A DNA stretch of 64,000 bases from an uncultured Clostridia bacterium. Lineage in GTDB: Bacteria > Bacillota > Clostridia > Peptostreptococcales > Anaerovoracaceae. The notes under the pieces were generated by a model, which ran no database searches, was not told where the DNA came from, and worked only from the letters and a program-made list of their open reading frames with translations. Shown one piece after another: positions 49,824 to 59,627 of the stretch; positions within the stretch are counted from its first letter, which is position 1, and each line of letters opens with the position of its first letter. The stretch lies in NCBI GenBank assembly GCA_945830395.1, contig CALZYE010000003.1, positions 1 through 64,000 of the forward strand. Direction: 5' to 3'. A program made the translations under genes and the position numbers.

Positions 49824-50482
49824 TGACAATTGATATTGTTAACTCAGAAGTCCGTAATTTTTTAAATCGAAGTTACACTCCGTTGGACTCTGAAATGGAA
49901 AAGCTTCGCAATATCGGTGAAAATGACAATGTGCCTATCATACTTAGAGAAACGGAAGAGCTTCTTGCAACTCTTCTAAAATTAAAAAAGCCGAAGAAAA
50001 TCTTGGAAATAGGCACTGCAATAGGCTACTCTGCGTGTTTTTTTGCTAAGTATTGCAAGGACTCGCAGGTATATACAATTGAACACGACGAATTTGCATA
50101 CACTGCTGCCATTAGAAACATAAAAAAAGCAGGTGTTGATGATAGAGTGCACACTTATTTTGGAGATGGAGAGGAGCAGATTGAAAAAATAAGAGATCAA
50201 GGCATTAACGGCTTTGATTTCGTTTTTATTGATGCATCAAAAAGCAGCTATAAACGGTTTATGGAAAGCTCTATTGAGGTATCGAGCAGCGGAGCGGTCA
50301 TAGTATCGGATAATATACTCATCCACGGTTTGACGGTTTTTGAGGATATGGATCCGAAAGGAAAACATCGTACCCATAGAAGAAAAATGAGAGAATATAT
50401 TGAATTTATAACCCATGACAAGAGACTCTCAACCACGCTTATGGCAGTAGGCGACGGTGTTGCAGTTTCAATACTAAGGTGA
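49823..50482 (+). CDS. O-methyltransferase (YrrM/TrmR-like)
   Basis: ILEIGTAIGYSACFFAKY; FDFVFIDASKSSYKRFME; VIVSDNILIHG; between mltG and a U32 peptidase as for yrrM. Confidence 0.9.
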   Translation: MTIDIVNSEVRNFLNRSYTPLDSEMEKLRNIGENDNVPIILRETEELLATLLKLKKPKKILEIGTAIGYSACFFAKYCKDSQVYTIEHDEFAYTAAIRNIKKAGVDDRVHTYFGDGEEQIEKIRDQGINGFDFVFIDASKSSYKRFMESSIEVSSSGAVIVSDNILIHGLTVFEDMDPKGKHRTHRRKMREYIEFITHDKRLSTTLMAVGDGVAVSILR

Positions 50483-50484
50483 TT

Positions 50485-51711
50485 ATGGAAAAAATAGAAT
50501 TATTAGCTCCTGCAGGAGATTTAGAAAAATTAAAGATTGCAGTTACCTACGGCGCAGATGCCGTGTATTTCGGCGGAGAAGCTTTCTCTTTGAGAGCCGG
50601 CGCAGGCAATTTTACCGTTGAAGAGATAGAGGATGGGGTAAAGTTTGCTCATCAAAGCGGATGCAAATGCTATATGACGCTGAACATATATGCGCATAAC
50701 GAGGATATTAAGCCCCTTGAGAAATATCTAAAGAAGATAAAACATATTCCTATAGATGCATTTCTTATCTCAGATCCCGGTATCTTAAGCCTTGTAAAGG
50801 AAATCCTCCCGGGCGCGGAGCTGCATCTTTCTACACAGGCAAATATGACTAACTACAGAACGGCAAAGTTCTGGTATGACATGGGAGTAAGAAGGCTGGT
50901 AGTTGCACGGGAGCTTTCCATAGAGGAAATAAGAAAGCTGTCAGGCAAAATCCCTGAAGATATGACATTGGAATCATTCGTTCACGGAGCTATGTGCATA
51001 TCCTATTCGGGAAGATGTCTTCTGAGCAATGTGATGACCCAAAGAGATGCAAACAGAGGACTCTGCGCACATCCCTGCAGATACAGGTATGCGGTTATGG
51101 AGGAAAAGAGACCCGGCGAATACTATCCTGTGGAGGAAGATGCAAGAGGAACCTACATCTTTAACTCTAAAGATTTGTGTATGATTAAACATATTCCAGA
51201 GCTTATTTCCTGCGGAATTGCAAGTGCAAAAATTGAAGGAAGAATCAAAAGTTTGTATTATGTGGCAACTGTGATACATGCATACAGGCAGGCGATAGAT
51301 GCCTACTACGAAAATCCTGATAACTATACTTTCAAAGAAGAATGGTTTGAAGAACTTCAAAAGGCAAGTCACAGAGAATTTACCACGGGGTTCTATTTCA
51401 ATAAAACCACACATGAGGATCAAAATTACGAAACCAGCGCATACATAAAGGAATATTCATTTATCGGAATCGTAAAAGAGTACGATCCCGAAAGCGGATA
51501 TGCCGTTGTACAACAGAGAAATAAAATGGTGATAGGAGATGAAATCGAAATCTTCGGTCCTGCACCCGGCTTTTCTTCTCAAAAGCTGAGTGAAATGTAT
51601 GATGCAGAAACCGGGGAAAAACTTGAATCGGCGCCTCATCCAAAGCAGCTTCTCAGGATAAAGATGGAGAAACCTGTTGCCGAAAATTATATTCTAAGAA
51701 AAAAGATCTAA
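50485..51711 (+). CDS. Peptidase U32 family protein
   Basis: ELLAPAGDLEKLKIAVTYGADAVYFGGEAFSLRA; ESFVHGAMCISYSGRCLLSN; CAHPCRYRY. Confidence 0.95.
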   Translation: MEKIELLAPAGDLEKLKIAVTYGADAVYFGGEAFSLRAGAGNFTVEEIEDGVKFAHQSGCKCYMTLNIYAHNEDIKPLEKYLKKIKHIPIDAFLISDPGILSLVKEILPGAELHLSTQANMTNYRTAKFWYDMGVRRLVVARELSIEEIRKLSGKIPEDMTLESFVHGAMCISYSGRCLLSNVMTQRDANRGLCAHPCRYRYAVMEEKRPGEYYPVEEDARGTYIFNSKDLCMIKHIPELISCGIASAKIEGRIKSLYYVATVIHAYRQAIDAYYENPDNYTFKEEWFEELQKASHREFTTGFYFNKTTHEDQNYETSAYIKEYSFIGIVKEYDPESGYAVVQQRNKMVIGDEIEIFGPAPGFSSQKLSEMYDAETGEKLESAPHPKQLLRIKMEKPVAENYILRKKI

Positions 51712-51721
51712 GGAGAAAAAA

Positions 51722-53062
51722 ATGTCTGATGACCCGATTAACTTATCAACTTTCACATATATAGTATTGGCTGCATCTATGGTCATTTTTAACGGTTTGA
51801 TTACTTTAAGCAACAGTGCAATGGAGGCAGTCAGCCGAAGCAAGATTTCACAGTGGGTGGAGGATGATAAAAATGATATCAAAGCGAAACGGCTTCTTAA
51901 GTTTGCAGAGAGACCATATCTTTACAGGTATCCTAATAAACTTTTGAATTATGTTTTTATGTCTGCAGGTTTTCTTAGTATAATTCTGATGAGGGAGAAA
52001 CTGATAATTTCTTTGATTATTTATTTTCTTTGTATAATATCTTTCAGTGAAATTTTCCCAAGAAAGCTTGCTAAACAGCATTCAGAAGGTTTGGCAAGAG
52101 GGCTGTCGGCTCTGCAAAACGCTGTCAGTATTTTGATGCTTCCTGTAATATGGATTGCTCTCAGATTTGCAAATTTGATATTATTGGTTTTCAAGTTGAA
52201 AACCGATGTCGACGAGCAGGAATATTCCGAAGATGAAATTATGTCAATTCTTGAGGTGGGACAACTGAACGGTTCTCTCAAGGAAGAGGGGAAAAAGATG
52301 ATAGGAAGCATATTTCAGTTCGATGATGAGCGCGCTTACGAAATCATGACGCCGAGAACAGATGTTTTCATGATCGATATAACCGCACCGCCTGAGGAAT
52401 ATGTAGATCAGCTCATGCAGCTTAGATATACCAGAATGCCGGTCTGCAGAAACGGTTCAGACGATATTATAGGAATTCTTCATATAAAGGATTATCTTAT
52501 CAAAGCAAGAGAAGCAGGTTTTGATAAAGTTAATATAGAAGAGATACTAAGAAAGCCCTACTTTGTTCCGGAGACAAAAAAAATAGATACTCTTTTTGTG
52601 GAACTTCAAAAAGAGCGCCAGCACATCGCTATTTTAATCGATGAATACGGCGGCTTCAGCGGTATAGTTACCGTCGAAGATATTATAGAAGAAATCGTAG
52701 GGGAGATAGATGATGAATACGATGAAGAAGAGGTTTATATTGAGAAGATAGAAGAAAATGTCTACCTTGTAGACGGCAATGTGGATTTGGACGATTTAAA
52801 CGAAGAACTGGGGACAACTCTTTTTTCTGAAACAAGCGAAACCCTTGGAGGCTTTATTATCGATATTCTCGGTGAAATTCCAAAAGAGGGATATGTAAAT
52901 CAAACTATAGAATTTGAGAACCTTTTGTTTACGATTCTATATGTTAAAGAAAGAAGAATTGAAAAAATAAAACTTAAGATTCTGAATAAGAAGGAAAAGG
53001 ACGAGTTTACGGAGTATAGAAGCGTATTAGGAAGCGGTGACGATACCAATGAGCAGAGATAA
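51722..53062 (+). CDS. Hemolysin/CorC-CNNM family protein (DUF21 + CBS + CorC_HlyC)
   Basis: YEIMTPRTDVFMID; YTRMPVCRNGSDDIIGILHIKD; IAILIDEYGGFSGIVTVEDIIEEIVGEIDDEYD. Confidence 0.94.
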   Translation: MSDDPINLSTFTYIVLAASMVIFNGLITLSNSAMEAVSRSKISQWVEDDKNDIKAKRLLKFAERPYLYRYPNKLLNYVFMSAGFLSIILMREKLIISLIIYFLCIISFSEIFPRKLAKQHSEGLARGLSALQNAVSILMLPVIWIALRFANLILLVFKLKTDVDEQEYSEDEIMSILEVGQLNGSLKEEGKKMIGSIFQFDDERAYEIMTPRTDVFMIDITAPPEEYVDQLMQLRYTRMPVCRNGSDDIIGILHIKDYLIKAREAGFDKVNIEEILRKPYFVPETKKIDTLFVELQKERQHIAILIDEYGGFSGIVTVEDIIEEIVGEIDDEYDEEEVYIEKIEENVYLVDGNVDLDDLNEELGTTLFSETSETLGGFIIDILGEIPKEGYVNQTIEFENLLFTILYVKERRIEKIKLKILNKKEKDEFTEYRSVLGSGDDTNEQR

Positions 53063-53381
53063 AAAATTAGAAAATATAAATGAATTGATGGAATTTATCG
53101 CTGCGGAAACCTTGGCTACCGAGGGGGTAAGCAATATGGCAAGCAGCTTTACCGACCCTATACCGAAATTTGGCACGGCAGTTAAAGGCGTAAAGGCAAC
53201 AGAAGAAAAAGAAGGAATATCCATAGAACTGTATGTAAAAGTTAAGTATCGTGTGAAAATCCCTCAGTTGGCGTGGGACATACAAAATAAAGTTAAGAAC
53301 ATCGTTAAAGAGAAATACAAAATGCCTGTAAAAGAGATTAATATTCATGTTCAGGGCGTTGAAATGATTGAGGAGGAGTAA
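53049..53381 (+). CDS. Asp23/Gls24 family envelope stress response protein
   Basis: AAETLATEGVSNMAS...GTAVKGVKATEEKEGISIELYVKVKYRVKIPQLAWDIQNKVKNIV...EINIHVQGV. Confidence 0.93.
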   Translation: MSRDKKLENINELMEFIAAETLATEGVSNMASSFTDPIPKFGTAVKGVKATEEKEGISIELYVKVKYRVKIPQLAWDIQNKVKNIVKEKYKMPVKEINIHVQGVEMIEEE

Positions 53382-53774
53382 ATGACCAGAAAAGAAGCCA
53401 GAGAGTTTTTGATGCAAACCATATACCAAATGGACATTTCAAAGGATTTCTCGAAAAAAAGTTCTACAAGATACATAGGCGGAAAACATTCAGGCAAACA
53501 AAAAAACTACTGTACATCTCTTTTGGACAAACTATGTATGAACATAGAAGAAATAGACAAAAAAATAGAAAGAAACAGTCATAAATGGAAGATAGAGAGA
53601 ATGCCAAAAACCGACATTTCCATATTGAGGCTGGCTGCATGTGAAATTTTATATATGGAGGATATTCCGACTGCGGTTTCTATAAACGAAGCTGTAGAAC
53701 TTGCAAAGAAATACGGTACTGAGGACTCTCCCAAATTTATTAATGCGATTTTGGGCAGTATAACAAGAGAATAG
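53382..53774 (+). CDS. nusB: Transcription antitermination factor NusB
   Basis: MTRKEAREFLMQTIYQMD; MPKTDISILRLAACEILYMEDIPTAVSINEAVELAKKYG. Confidence 0.95.
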   Translation: MTRKEAREFLMQTIYQMDISKDFSKKSSTRYIGGKHSGKQKNYCTSLLDKLCMNIEEIDKKIERNSHKWKIERMPKTDISILRLAACEILYMEDIPTAVSINEAVELAKKYGTEDSPKFINAILGSITRE

Positions 53775-53776
53775 AT

Positions 53777-54757
53777 ATGAATGAAAAAGATTTTTTTCTC
53801 GGCATAGATACGAGCAACTATAAGACCTCTGTAGCCGTAGTGGACGGTCTTGGGAGAACTATACTTGATGAAAGAAAGCTCATAGATGTAGCAAAAGGGG
53901 AAAGAGGAATCAGGCAGTCTGAAGCCGTTTTTCAACATACCAACAACTTTCCGCTTCTCATCAAGTCCATAAATAATTTTCCCGAAATAAAGGGCAATAT
54001 AAAGGCAGTATCTGTTTCAAGCAAACCGAGACCTGTGCAAGGCTCATACATGCCGGTATTTAACTGTGGATACAGCTTAGGCAGCAGCTTAAGCTCGGTA
54101 CTTGGAATACCGTTTTATGAATTTTCTCATCAAGAAGGTCATATTGAGGCTGTTAAATTTGGAAGTAAACTTGAAAACAGCCGGAGATTTATTGCTTTTC
54201 ATTTTTCGGGAGGAACAACGGAAGCCGTTCTCGCGGTTCGCACCTCAGGTTCTGATAAAAACTATCAGATTGTAGGCGGAAGCAGAGATATTTCATATGG
54301 ACAGCTTCTGGACAGGGTAGGAGTTGCCATGGGTATAAGTTTTCCGTGTGGAAGGGAAATGGATAAGACAGCGTCTTGCTTCGATGTGAACTCCGATTTT
54401 ATAAAAATACCGAGAATTAATGTAAAGGACGGATATATAAATATATCGGGACAGGAAACATTTTGCTTAAGAGCAGTTGAAAATTCGGATTCCGACGGTT
54501 TGATTCATTCTTTATTTAAAGAAATAACTTATTCTATAAAGGAAATGACTATACAGCTTGCAAAAAAATATGAAGTCAACGATTTTATTTATGCGGGAGG
54601 AGTAGCATCGAGTCGTTTCATTAGAGAAAATTTAAAACTTGATTATAATATTTGCTTTGGAAATCCTGAACTGTCAGCTGATAATGCAGTGGGGATCGCT
54701 TTATTAGGAAGGAGCCGATATGGCATTGAAACCGATAACGGTAACTCAGCTAAATGA
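53777..54757 (+). CDS. TsaD/Kae1-like paralog (M22 glycoprotease-like), between nusB and xseA
   Basis: LGIDTSNYKTSVAVV; HQEGHIEA; FSGGTTEAVLAV; YGQLLDRVGVAMG; YAGGVASSRFIRENL; ASKHA/TsaD-like motifs. Confidence 0.88.
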   Translation: MNEKDFFLGIDTSNYKTSVAVVDGLGRTILDERKLIDVAKGERGIRQSEAVFQHTNNFPLLIKSINNFPEIKGNIKAVSVSSKPRPVQGSYMPVFNCGYSLGSSLSSVLGIPFYEFSHQEGHIEAVKFGSKLENSRRFIAFHFSGGTTEAVLAVRTSGSDKNYQIVGGSRDISYGQLLDRVGVAMGISFPCGREMDKTASCFDVNSDFIKIPRINVKDGYINISGQETFCLRAVENSDSDGLIHSLFKEITYSIKEMTIQLAKKYEVNDFIYAGGVASSRFIRENLKLDYNICFGNPELSADNAVGIALLGRSRYGIETDNGNSAK

Positions 54758-55865
54758 ATATCTTGACAGAATAGTTAAAACAGATCCCATAATGTCAAAT
54801 GTAGTAATTAAAGGGGAGCTTTCGGGGGTCAAATATCATTCTTCCGGTCATGTGTATTTTTCTCTTATAGATTCCAAGTCAAAATTGAATTGTTTCTATA
54901 ACCAACGGCTTGTTTCAAATTTACAGGGGCAGCTATCCGACGGAATGGAGGTAACCTGCACCGGACGAATAGGAATATACACAGCCGGTGGAAGCTACTC
55001 TCTTTATGTTAACTCTTTGGAGATTGAGGGTTTAGGAAATTTGGCTTTGGAATTTGAGAAGTTAAAGTCAAAGCTAAACGAAGAAGGACTTTTTGACCCG
55101 AAATATAAGAAAAAACTTCCTTTTTTTCCTAAAAAAGTCGGGGTGATTACCGCAAGTACAGGCGCAGCTGTTCGAGACATTATCAAAACCGTCAAAATCA
55201 GAAACGATGTATGCGATATACTGATATTTCCAAGTGCCGTACAGGGAGCCTTTGCAGGTAAGGAGATTGCTGAAAGAATAAAGTTTGTAAACGAAAATCA
55301 CGAAGATGTGGATGTCTTAATCGTAGGCAGAGGAGGCGGGTCTTCTGAAGATCTATGGGCATTCAACGAGGAAGTTGTAGCCAGGGCAATATTTGATTCC
55401 AAAATCCCCATAGTTTCCGCAGTAGGCCATGAGATTGATTTTTCAATTTCGGACTTGGTTGCAGATAAGAGGGCTGCAACTCCTACGGCGGCAGGACAGA
55501 TGGTTGTACCGGATACCGGGGAACTTAGAGACAGGATTAACGATATAAAATATCAGCTTTTAAACCGGCTGAAAAATAACCTGAATTTCAATTCTTTGAG
55601 AACAAAAAATATAATGTCGGAAATGAAGAGCAATCTGAAATCCGATGTGGATAATAAGTTTTCCGAAATAAACAGGCTCAAAACAGTTTTAGAGGGAAAC
55701 GATCCCAGAAGGATATTAAAAAACGGATATGCCATATTAGAAAATTCTCAAGGGAATATTGTGACAGGCATTAAAGACTTTAAAAAAGATAACGATTATA
55801 AAATAACTATGTTCGACGGCGTTGGACTTGTTAAATTTATTGAGGAGGCAGATTCCCATGAATGA
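54720..55865 (+). CDS. xseA: Exodeoxyribonuclease VII large subunit
   Basis: ITVTQLNEYLDRIVKTDPIMSNVVIKGELSGVKYHSSGHVYFSLID; GRGGGSSEDLWAFNEEVVARAIFDSKIPIVSAVGHEIDF. Confidence 0.97.
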   Translation: MALKPITVTQLNEYLDRIVKTDPIMSNVVIKGELSGVKYHSSGHVYFSLIDSKSKLNCFYNQRLVSNLQGQLSDGMEVTCTGRIGIYTAGGSYSLYVNSLEIEGLGNLALEFEKLKSKLNEEGLFDPKYKKKLPFFPKKVGVITASTGAAVRDIIKTVKIRNDVCDILIFPSAVQGAFAGKEIAERIKFVNENHEDVDVLIVGRGGGSSEDLWAFNEEVVARAIFDSKIPIVSAVGHEIDFSISDLVADKRAATPTAAGQMVVPDTGELRDRINDIKYQLLNRLKNNLNFNSLRTKNIMSEMKSNLKSDVDNKFSEINRLKTVLEGNDPRRILKNGYAILENSQGNIVTGIKDFKKDNDYKITMFDGVGLVKFIEEADSHE

Positions 55866-56046
55866 AAAAATGAGTTTTGAAGAAGCTTTAAAAAAGCTAA
55901 ATAAACTTGCAGAAAAGATTAAATCCTCAAATACCAATTTGGAGGAATCCATAGCATATTACGAAGAAGGAATGAAATATTACAACATATGCAATGAAAT
56001 TTTATCTCAGGCTAATCAAAAAATAGAAACCTTTGATGCAGATTAG
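55858..56046 (+). CDS. xseB: Exodeoxyribonuclease VII small subunit
   Basis: MSFEEALKKLNKLAEKIKSSNTNLEESIAYYEEGMKYYN; start trimmed to ATG 55858. Confidence 0.95.
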   Translation: MNEKMSFEEALKKLNKLAEKIKSSNTNLEESIAYYEEGMKYYNICNEILSQANQKIETFDAD

Positions 56047-56056
56047 ATTGGAGGAT

Positions 56057-56953
56057 ATGATGAGAGAAAACTACGATGAATACAAGGCTCTTGTTGAAGA
56101 ACATCTATTGGATTTTATGCCTAATGTGGATTCTAAAAGTCAGATTTTATACGATGCGATGAAATACAGCCTTACTGCAGGAGGTAAGAGATTAAGACCT
56201 GTGCTTCTTCTTGCCGCCTGCGAATTTGCAGGGGGAAATTCGGCAAAAGCAATACCCTTTGCCTGTGCAATCGAATACATCCATACTTACTCTTTGATTC
56301 ATGACGACCTTCCATGTATGGACGATGATGAAATGAGAAGAGGCAAACCTACGAATCATATGGTTTACGGCGATGGAATTGCAACCCTTGCAGGAGACGG
56401 ACTTCTAAATTCCGCCTTTGAAATTATGAATAAAAACATGATGCTGTTTTTTGACGATATACCCGAACTAAAAAAAAGGATAAACGCATCTTATGCTATT
56501 TCAAAAGGCGCAGGCGTTCAGGGCATGATTGCAGGTCAGGTTTCGGATATTGAATCGGAAAACAAAAAATGTTCTGAGGAAATGCTTGAATATATACACT
56601 TGAACAAAACCGGAGAACTTTTGTCCGTGGCGATAATGGCAGGTCTGTTTTTAGGCGGGGCCGATCAGGAAATGATTTCGAAGATGAAAATATATGCAGA
56701 AAACATGGGACTTGCTTTTCAAATAGCCGATGATATATTGGATGTTACGGGAAATCCTGATGAAATGGGGAAAAAGCCATCTGAGGATATTAAACATAAT
56801 AAGGTTACATATGTCTCCATGTACGGTCTTGAGAAATCCGAAAAAAAACTTCATGAGTTGACGGAAAAAGCCATTGAATCCATTGCTGATTACTACGATA
56901 ATGCAGAATTTTTTAGAGATTTAGTTCTCAGATTAGAAAAAAGAACTAAATAA
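56057..56953 (+). CDS. ispA: Polyprenyl (farnesyl) diphosphate synthase
   Basis: GGKRLRPVL; HDDLPCMDDDEMRRGKPTNH; FQIADDILDVTG. Confidence 0.94.
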   Translation: MMRENYDEYKALVEEHLLDFMPNVDSKSQILYDAMKYSLTAGGKRLRPVLLLAACEFAGGNSAKAIPFACAIEYIHTYSLIHDDLPCMDDDEMRRGKPTNHMVYGDGIATLAGDGLLNSAFEIMNKNMMLFFDDIPELKKRINASYAISKGAGVQGMIAGQVSDIESENKKCSEEMLEYIHLNKTGELLSVAIMAGLFLGGADQEMISKMKIYAENMGLAFQIADDILDVTGNPDEMGKKPSEDIKHNKVTYVSMYGLEKSEKKLHELTEKAIESIADYYDNAEFFRDLVLRLEKRTK

Positions 56954-56964
56954 AGGTGTATCTT

Positions 56965-58818
56965 ATGAAAAAAGAATTGACAGATTATGATTTTCCCAAA
57001 GACTTGAAAACTATGTCCTGTGATGAACTTGAGCTTTTAGGAATTTCCATAAGGGAGTTTCTTCTTAAGTCTCTTTCTAAAACGGGAGGGCACTTGGCAT
57101 CCAATCTTGGAATAGTTGAATTATCTTTGGCAATACACAAAGTCTTTGACAGCCCGAAAGATAAGATAATATGGGATGTGGGTCACCAATCTTACATCCA
57201 CAAGATTTTAACCGGCAGAGCCTCAAAATTTGACAAATTAAGGCAAACAGGAGGAATAAGCGGATTTCCTAAAAATTGTGAAAGCATACATGATTCCTAT
57301 GACACAGGTCACTCAAGCACCTCCCTTTCCGTTGCGGCAGGAATGGCGGCGGCAAGAGATTTGAAAGGGGAGAACCATGACATAATCGCAGTAATAGGCG
57401 ACGGTGCCATGACCGGCGGAATGGCTTTTGAAGCCTTGAATAATATAGGAGCATCCAAGTCAAAGGTTTTAATTATTTTAAATGACAACGGAATGTCCAT
57501 ATCCAAAAACATAGGAGGACTGTCAAATCATTTGAACAAGCTTAGAGCCTCCAGTCAGTATATATGTGCCAAAAAGAATATCAAAAGCAAGATAAAAAAG
57601 ATACCCGTTATAGGTACAGGTTTGGCATCGGGAATTTCAGGAGCAAAGGATAAGGTAAAATATGCGCTTATTTCCGGTGGAGTAATCTTTGAAGAAATGG
57701 GATTTACATATCTTGGGCCTATAGATGGACATAATATTAGTTCTATGGTAAAAATTCTGGAAGATTCCAAAAATATAAGCGGCCCCGTAATACTTCATGT
57801 GATTACAAGCAAGGGCAAAGGATACCGAAATGCAGAAATTCATCCCAACAAATTTCACGGCATAGGTCCCTTCGATGTAGAAACAGGCGCTACGGAAAAG
57901 GAACCCGGTGTTTCATTTTCCAAGATTATGGGAGATACTGCAATCAAGTTGGCAAAAGATAACGATAAGATTGTTGCGATAACTGCAGCAATGGAGGAGG
58001 CCACCGGACTTGGCGAATTTGGGTATCTGTATCCGAAGCGAATCTTTGATGTGGGAATAGCCGAACAACATGCCGTTACATTTGCGGCAGGTCTTGCAAA
58101 AGCGGGAATGAAGCCTCTTGTAGCCATATATTCATCTTTTTTACAGAGAGCATACGATCAGATTATCGAGGATGTCTGTCTGCAGAATCTCGATGTGGTC
58201 TTTGCTGTGGACAGAGCAGGTATTGTCGGTGCAGACGGAGAAACTCATCACGGTCTGTTTGATTTATCTTATCTGTCTGCAATGCCAAATATGCAGATTT
58301 TGGCACCTTCAAACGGTATTGAGCTTGAGGCTATGATGAAGTGTGCCTTCAAAACATGCGGACCTGTTGCCGTCAGATACCCGAGGGGAAACTGCAATCT
58401 CTGTAAAGGTAACTCTGATTTTGAATTTACCGGCGGAAACAAAAGACTTTTTCCCGGAAAAGATGGAGATATTTGGGCAGTAGGAACCATGCTCAGCCAT
58501 GCTTTGGAAGCCAGAGAAATCCTGCTGCAAAGAGGTATTTTAACGGGTGTTGTTTCTGTAAAATCTGTTAAACCCATTGATTTTTCATGTGTAAATCCTG
58601 AGTGCAAAAGTATTTTTACGGTGGAGGACGGCACTGTTTGCGGCGGCTTTGGAGAAAGAATGAAGGCTGAGTTTCGAGGAAACAGCGAGATAACTAATTA
58701 CGGCTTTCCTGATAAATTCATTGAACACGGAAGTCAGAGGGACTTGTTTGATATATATAAGTTAAACGGAAACGGTCTTGCAGAAAGGATAAGTGACTAT
58801 TTTGAAAGAAAGGCTTGA
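56965..58818 (+). CDS. dxs: 1-deoxy-D-xylulose-5-phosphate synthase
   Basis: GHLASNLGIVELSLAIHKVF; DVGHQSYIHKILTGR; GDGAMTGGMAFEALNN; DVGIAEQHAVTFAAGLA. Confidence 0.97.
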   Translation: MKKELTDYDFPKDLKTMSCDELELLGISIREFLLKSLSKTGGHLASNLGIVELSLAIHKVFDSPKDKIIWDVGHQSYIHKILTGRASKFDKLRQTGGISGFPKNCESIHDSYDTGHSSTSLSVAAGMAAARDLKGENHDIIAVIGDGAMTGGMAFEALNNIGASKSKVLIILNDNGMSISKNIGGLSNHLNKLRASSQYICAKKNIKSKIKKIPVIGTGLASGISGAKDKVKYALISGGVIFEEMGFTYLGPIDGHNISSMVKILEDSKNISGPVILHVITSKGKGYRNAEIHPNKFHGIGPFDVETGATEKEPGVSFSKIMGDTAIKLAKDNDKIVAITAAMEEATGLGEFGYLYPKRIFDVGIAEQHAVTFAAGLAKAGMKPLVAIYSSFLQRAYDQIIEDVCLQNLDVVFAVDRAGIVGADGETHHGLFDLSYLSAMPNMQILAPSNGIELEAMMKCAFKTCGPVAVRYPRGNCNLCKGNSDFEFTGGNKRLFPGKDGDIWAVGTMLSHALEAREILLQRGILTGVVSVKSVKPIDFSCVNPECKSIFTVEDGTVCGGFGERMKAEFRGNSEITNYGFPDKFIEHGSQRDLFDIYKLNGNGLAERISDYFERKA

Positions 58819-59602
58819 TTTACTTCTGGTAAAAAACGGTTTCTTCACTTCAAGAGAAAAAGCTAAACGCTCGATTATGGCAGGAATTGTTTTTGTAGAC
58901 GGACAAAGAAGCGATAAGGCCGGAAACATGGTTGACACCGAGGCGGAAATACAGGTAAAAGGAAATACATGTCCTTATGTAAGCCGCGGCGGCCTGAAAC
59001 TGGAAAAATCCATCAATGAATTTAATATTGATCTTTCCGATAAATTTTGCATGGATATAGGCGCATCGACGGGAGGCTTTACAGACTGCATGCTTCAAAA
59101 AGGCGCCCGAAAAGTCTATTCCATAGATGTAGGTTACGGTCAGTTGGACTGGAAGCTCAGAAGCGATGAAAGAGTAGTCAATATAGAAAAATGCAATTTT
59201 AGATATATCGATAAAAGGTTGATAAAAGAACCTATGGACTTTATCAGCGTGGATGTTTCCTTTATCTCTTTAAAACTGATTTTCCCTGCGGCATCCGGAT
59301 TTCTTTCAGAACAGGGGGAGATGGTTTGCCTTGTAAAACCGCAGTTTGAGGCGGGGAGAGAGCAGGTAGGAAAAAGGGGCATCGTAAAGGACATTGAGAT
59401 TCACAAGGATGTAATAAAAAAAGTAATAGGATATGCTGAGTATAACGGACTTTATCCCTATAACATAACCCATTCGCCTATAACAGGAGCAAAAGGGAAT
59501 ATAGAATTCCTATTACATGTTGGCAAAAGAGCAAATTTGCGTTATAATTCAAGTAGCATTGACGATGTTGTAAAACACTCGCACGATATTTTATCACAAT
59601 GA
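58793..59602 (+). CDS. TlyA family rRNA methyltransferase (S4 + FtsJ-like)
   Basis: RLDLLLVKNGFFTSREKAKRSIMAGIVFVDG; CMDIGASTGGFTDCMLQKGARKVYSIDVGYGQLDWKLR. Confidence 0.95.
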   Translation: MTILKERLDLLLVKNGFFTSREKAKRSIMAGIVFVDGQRSDKAGNMVDTEAEIQVKGNTCPYVSRGGLKLEKSINEFNIDLSDKFCMDIGASTGGFTDCMLQKGARKVYSIDVGYGQLDWKLRSDERVVNIEKCNFRYIDKRLIKEPMDFISVDVSFISLKLIFPAASGFLSEQGEMVCLVKPQFEAGREQVGKRGIVKDIEIHKDVIKKVIGYAEYNGLYPYNITHSPITGAKGNIEFLLHVGKRANLRYNSSSIDDVVKHSHDILSQ

Positions 59603-59627
59603 TGTTATGTAAAGGAGAAATAGGGCA

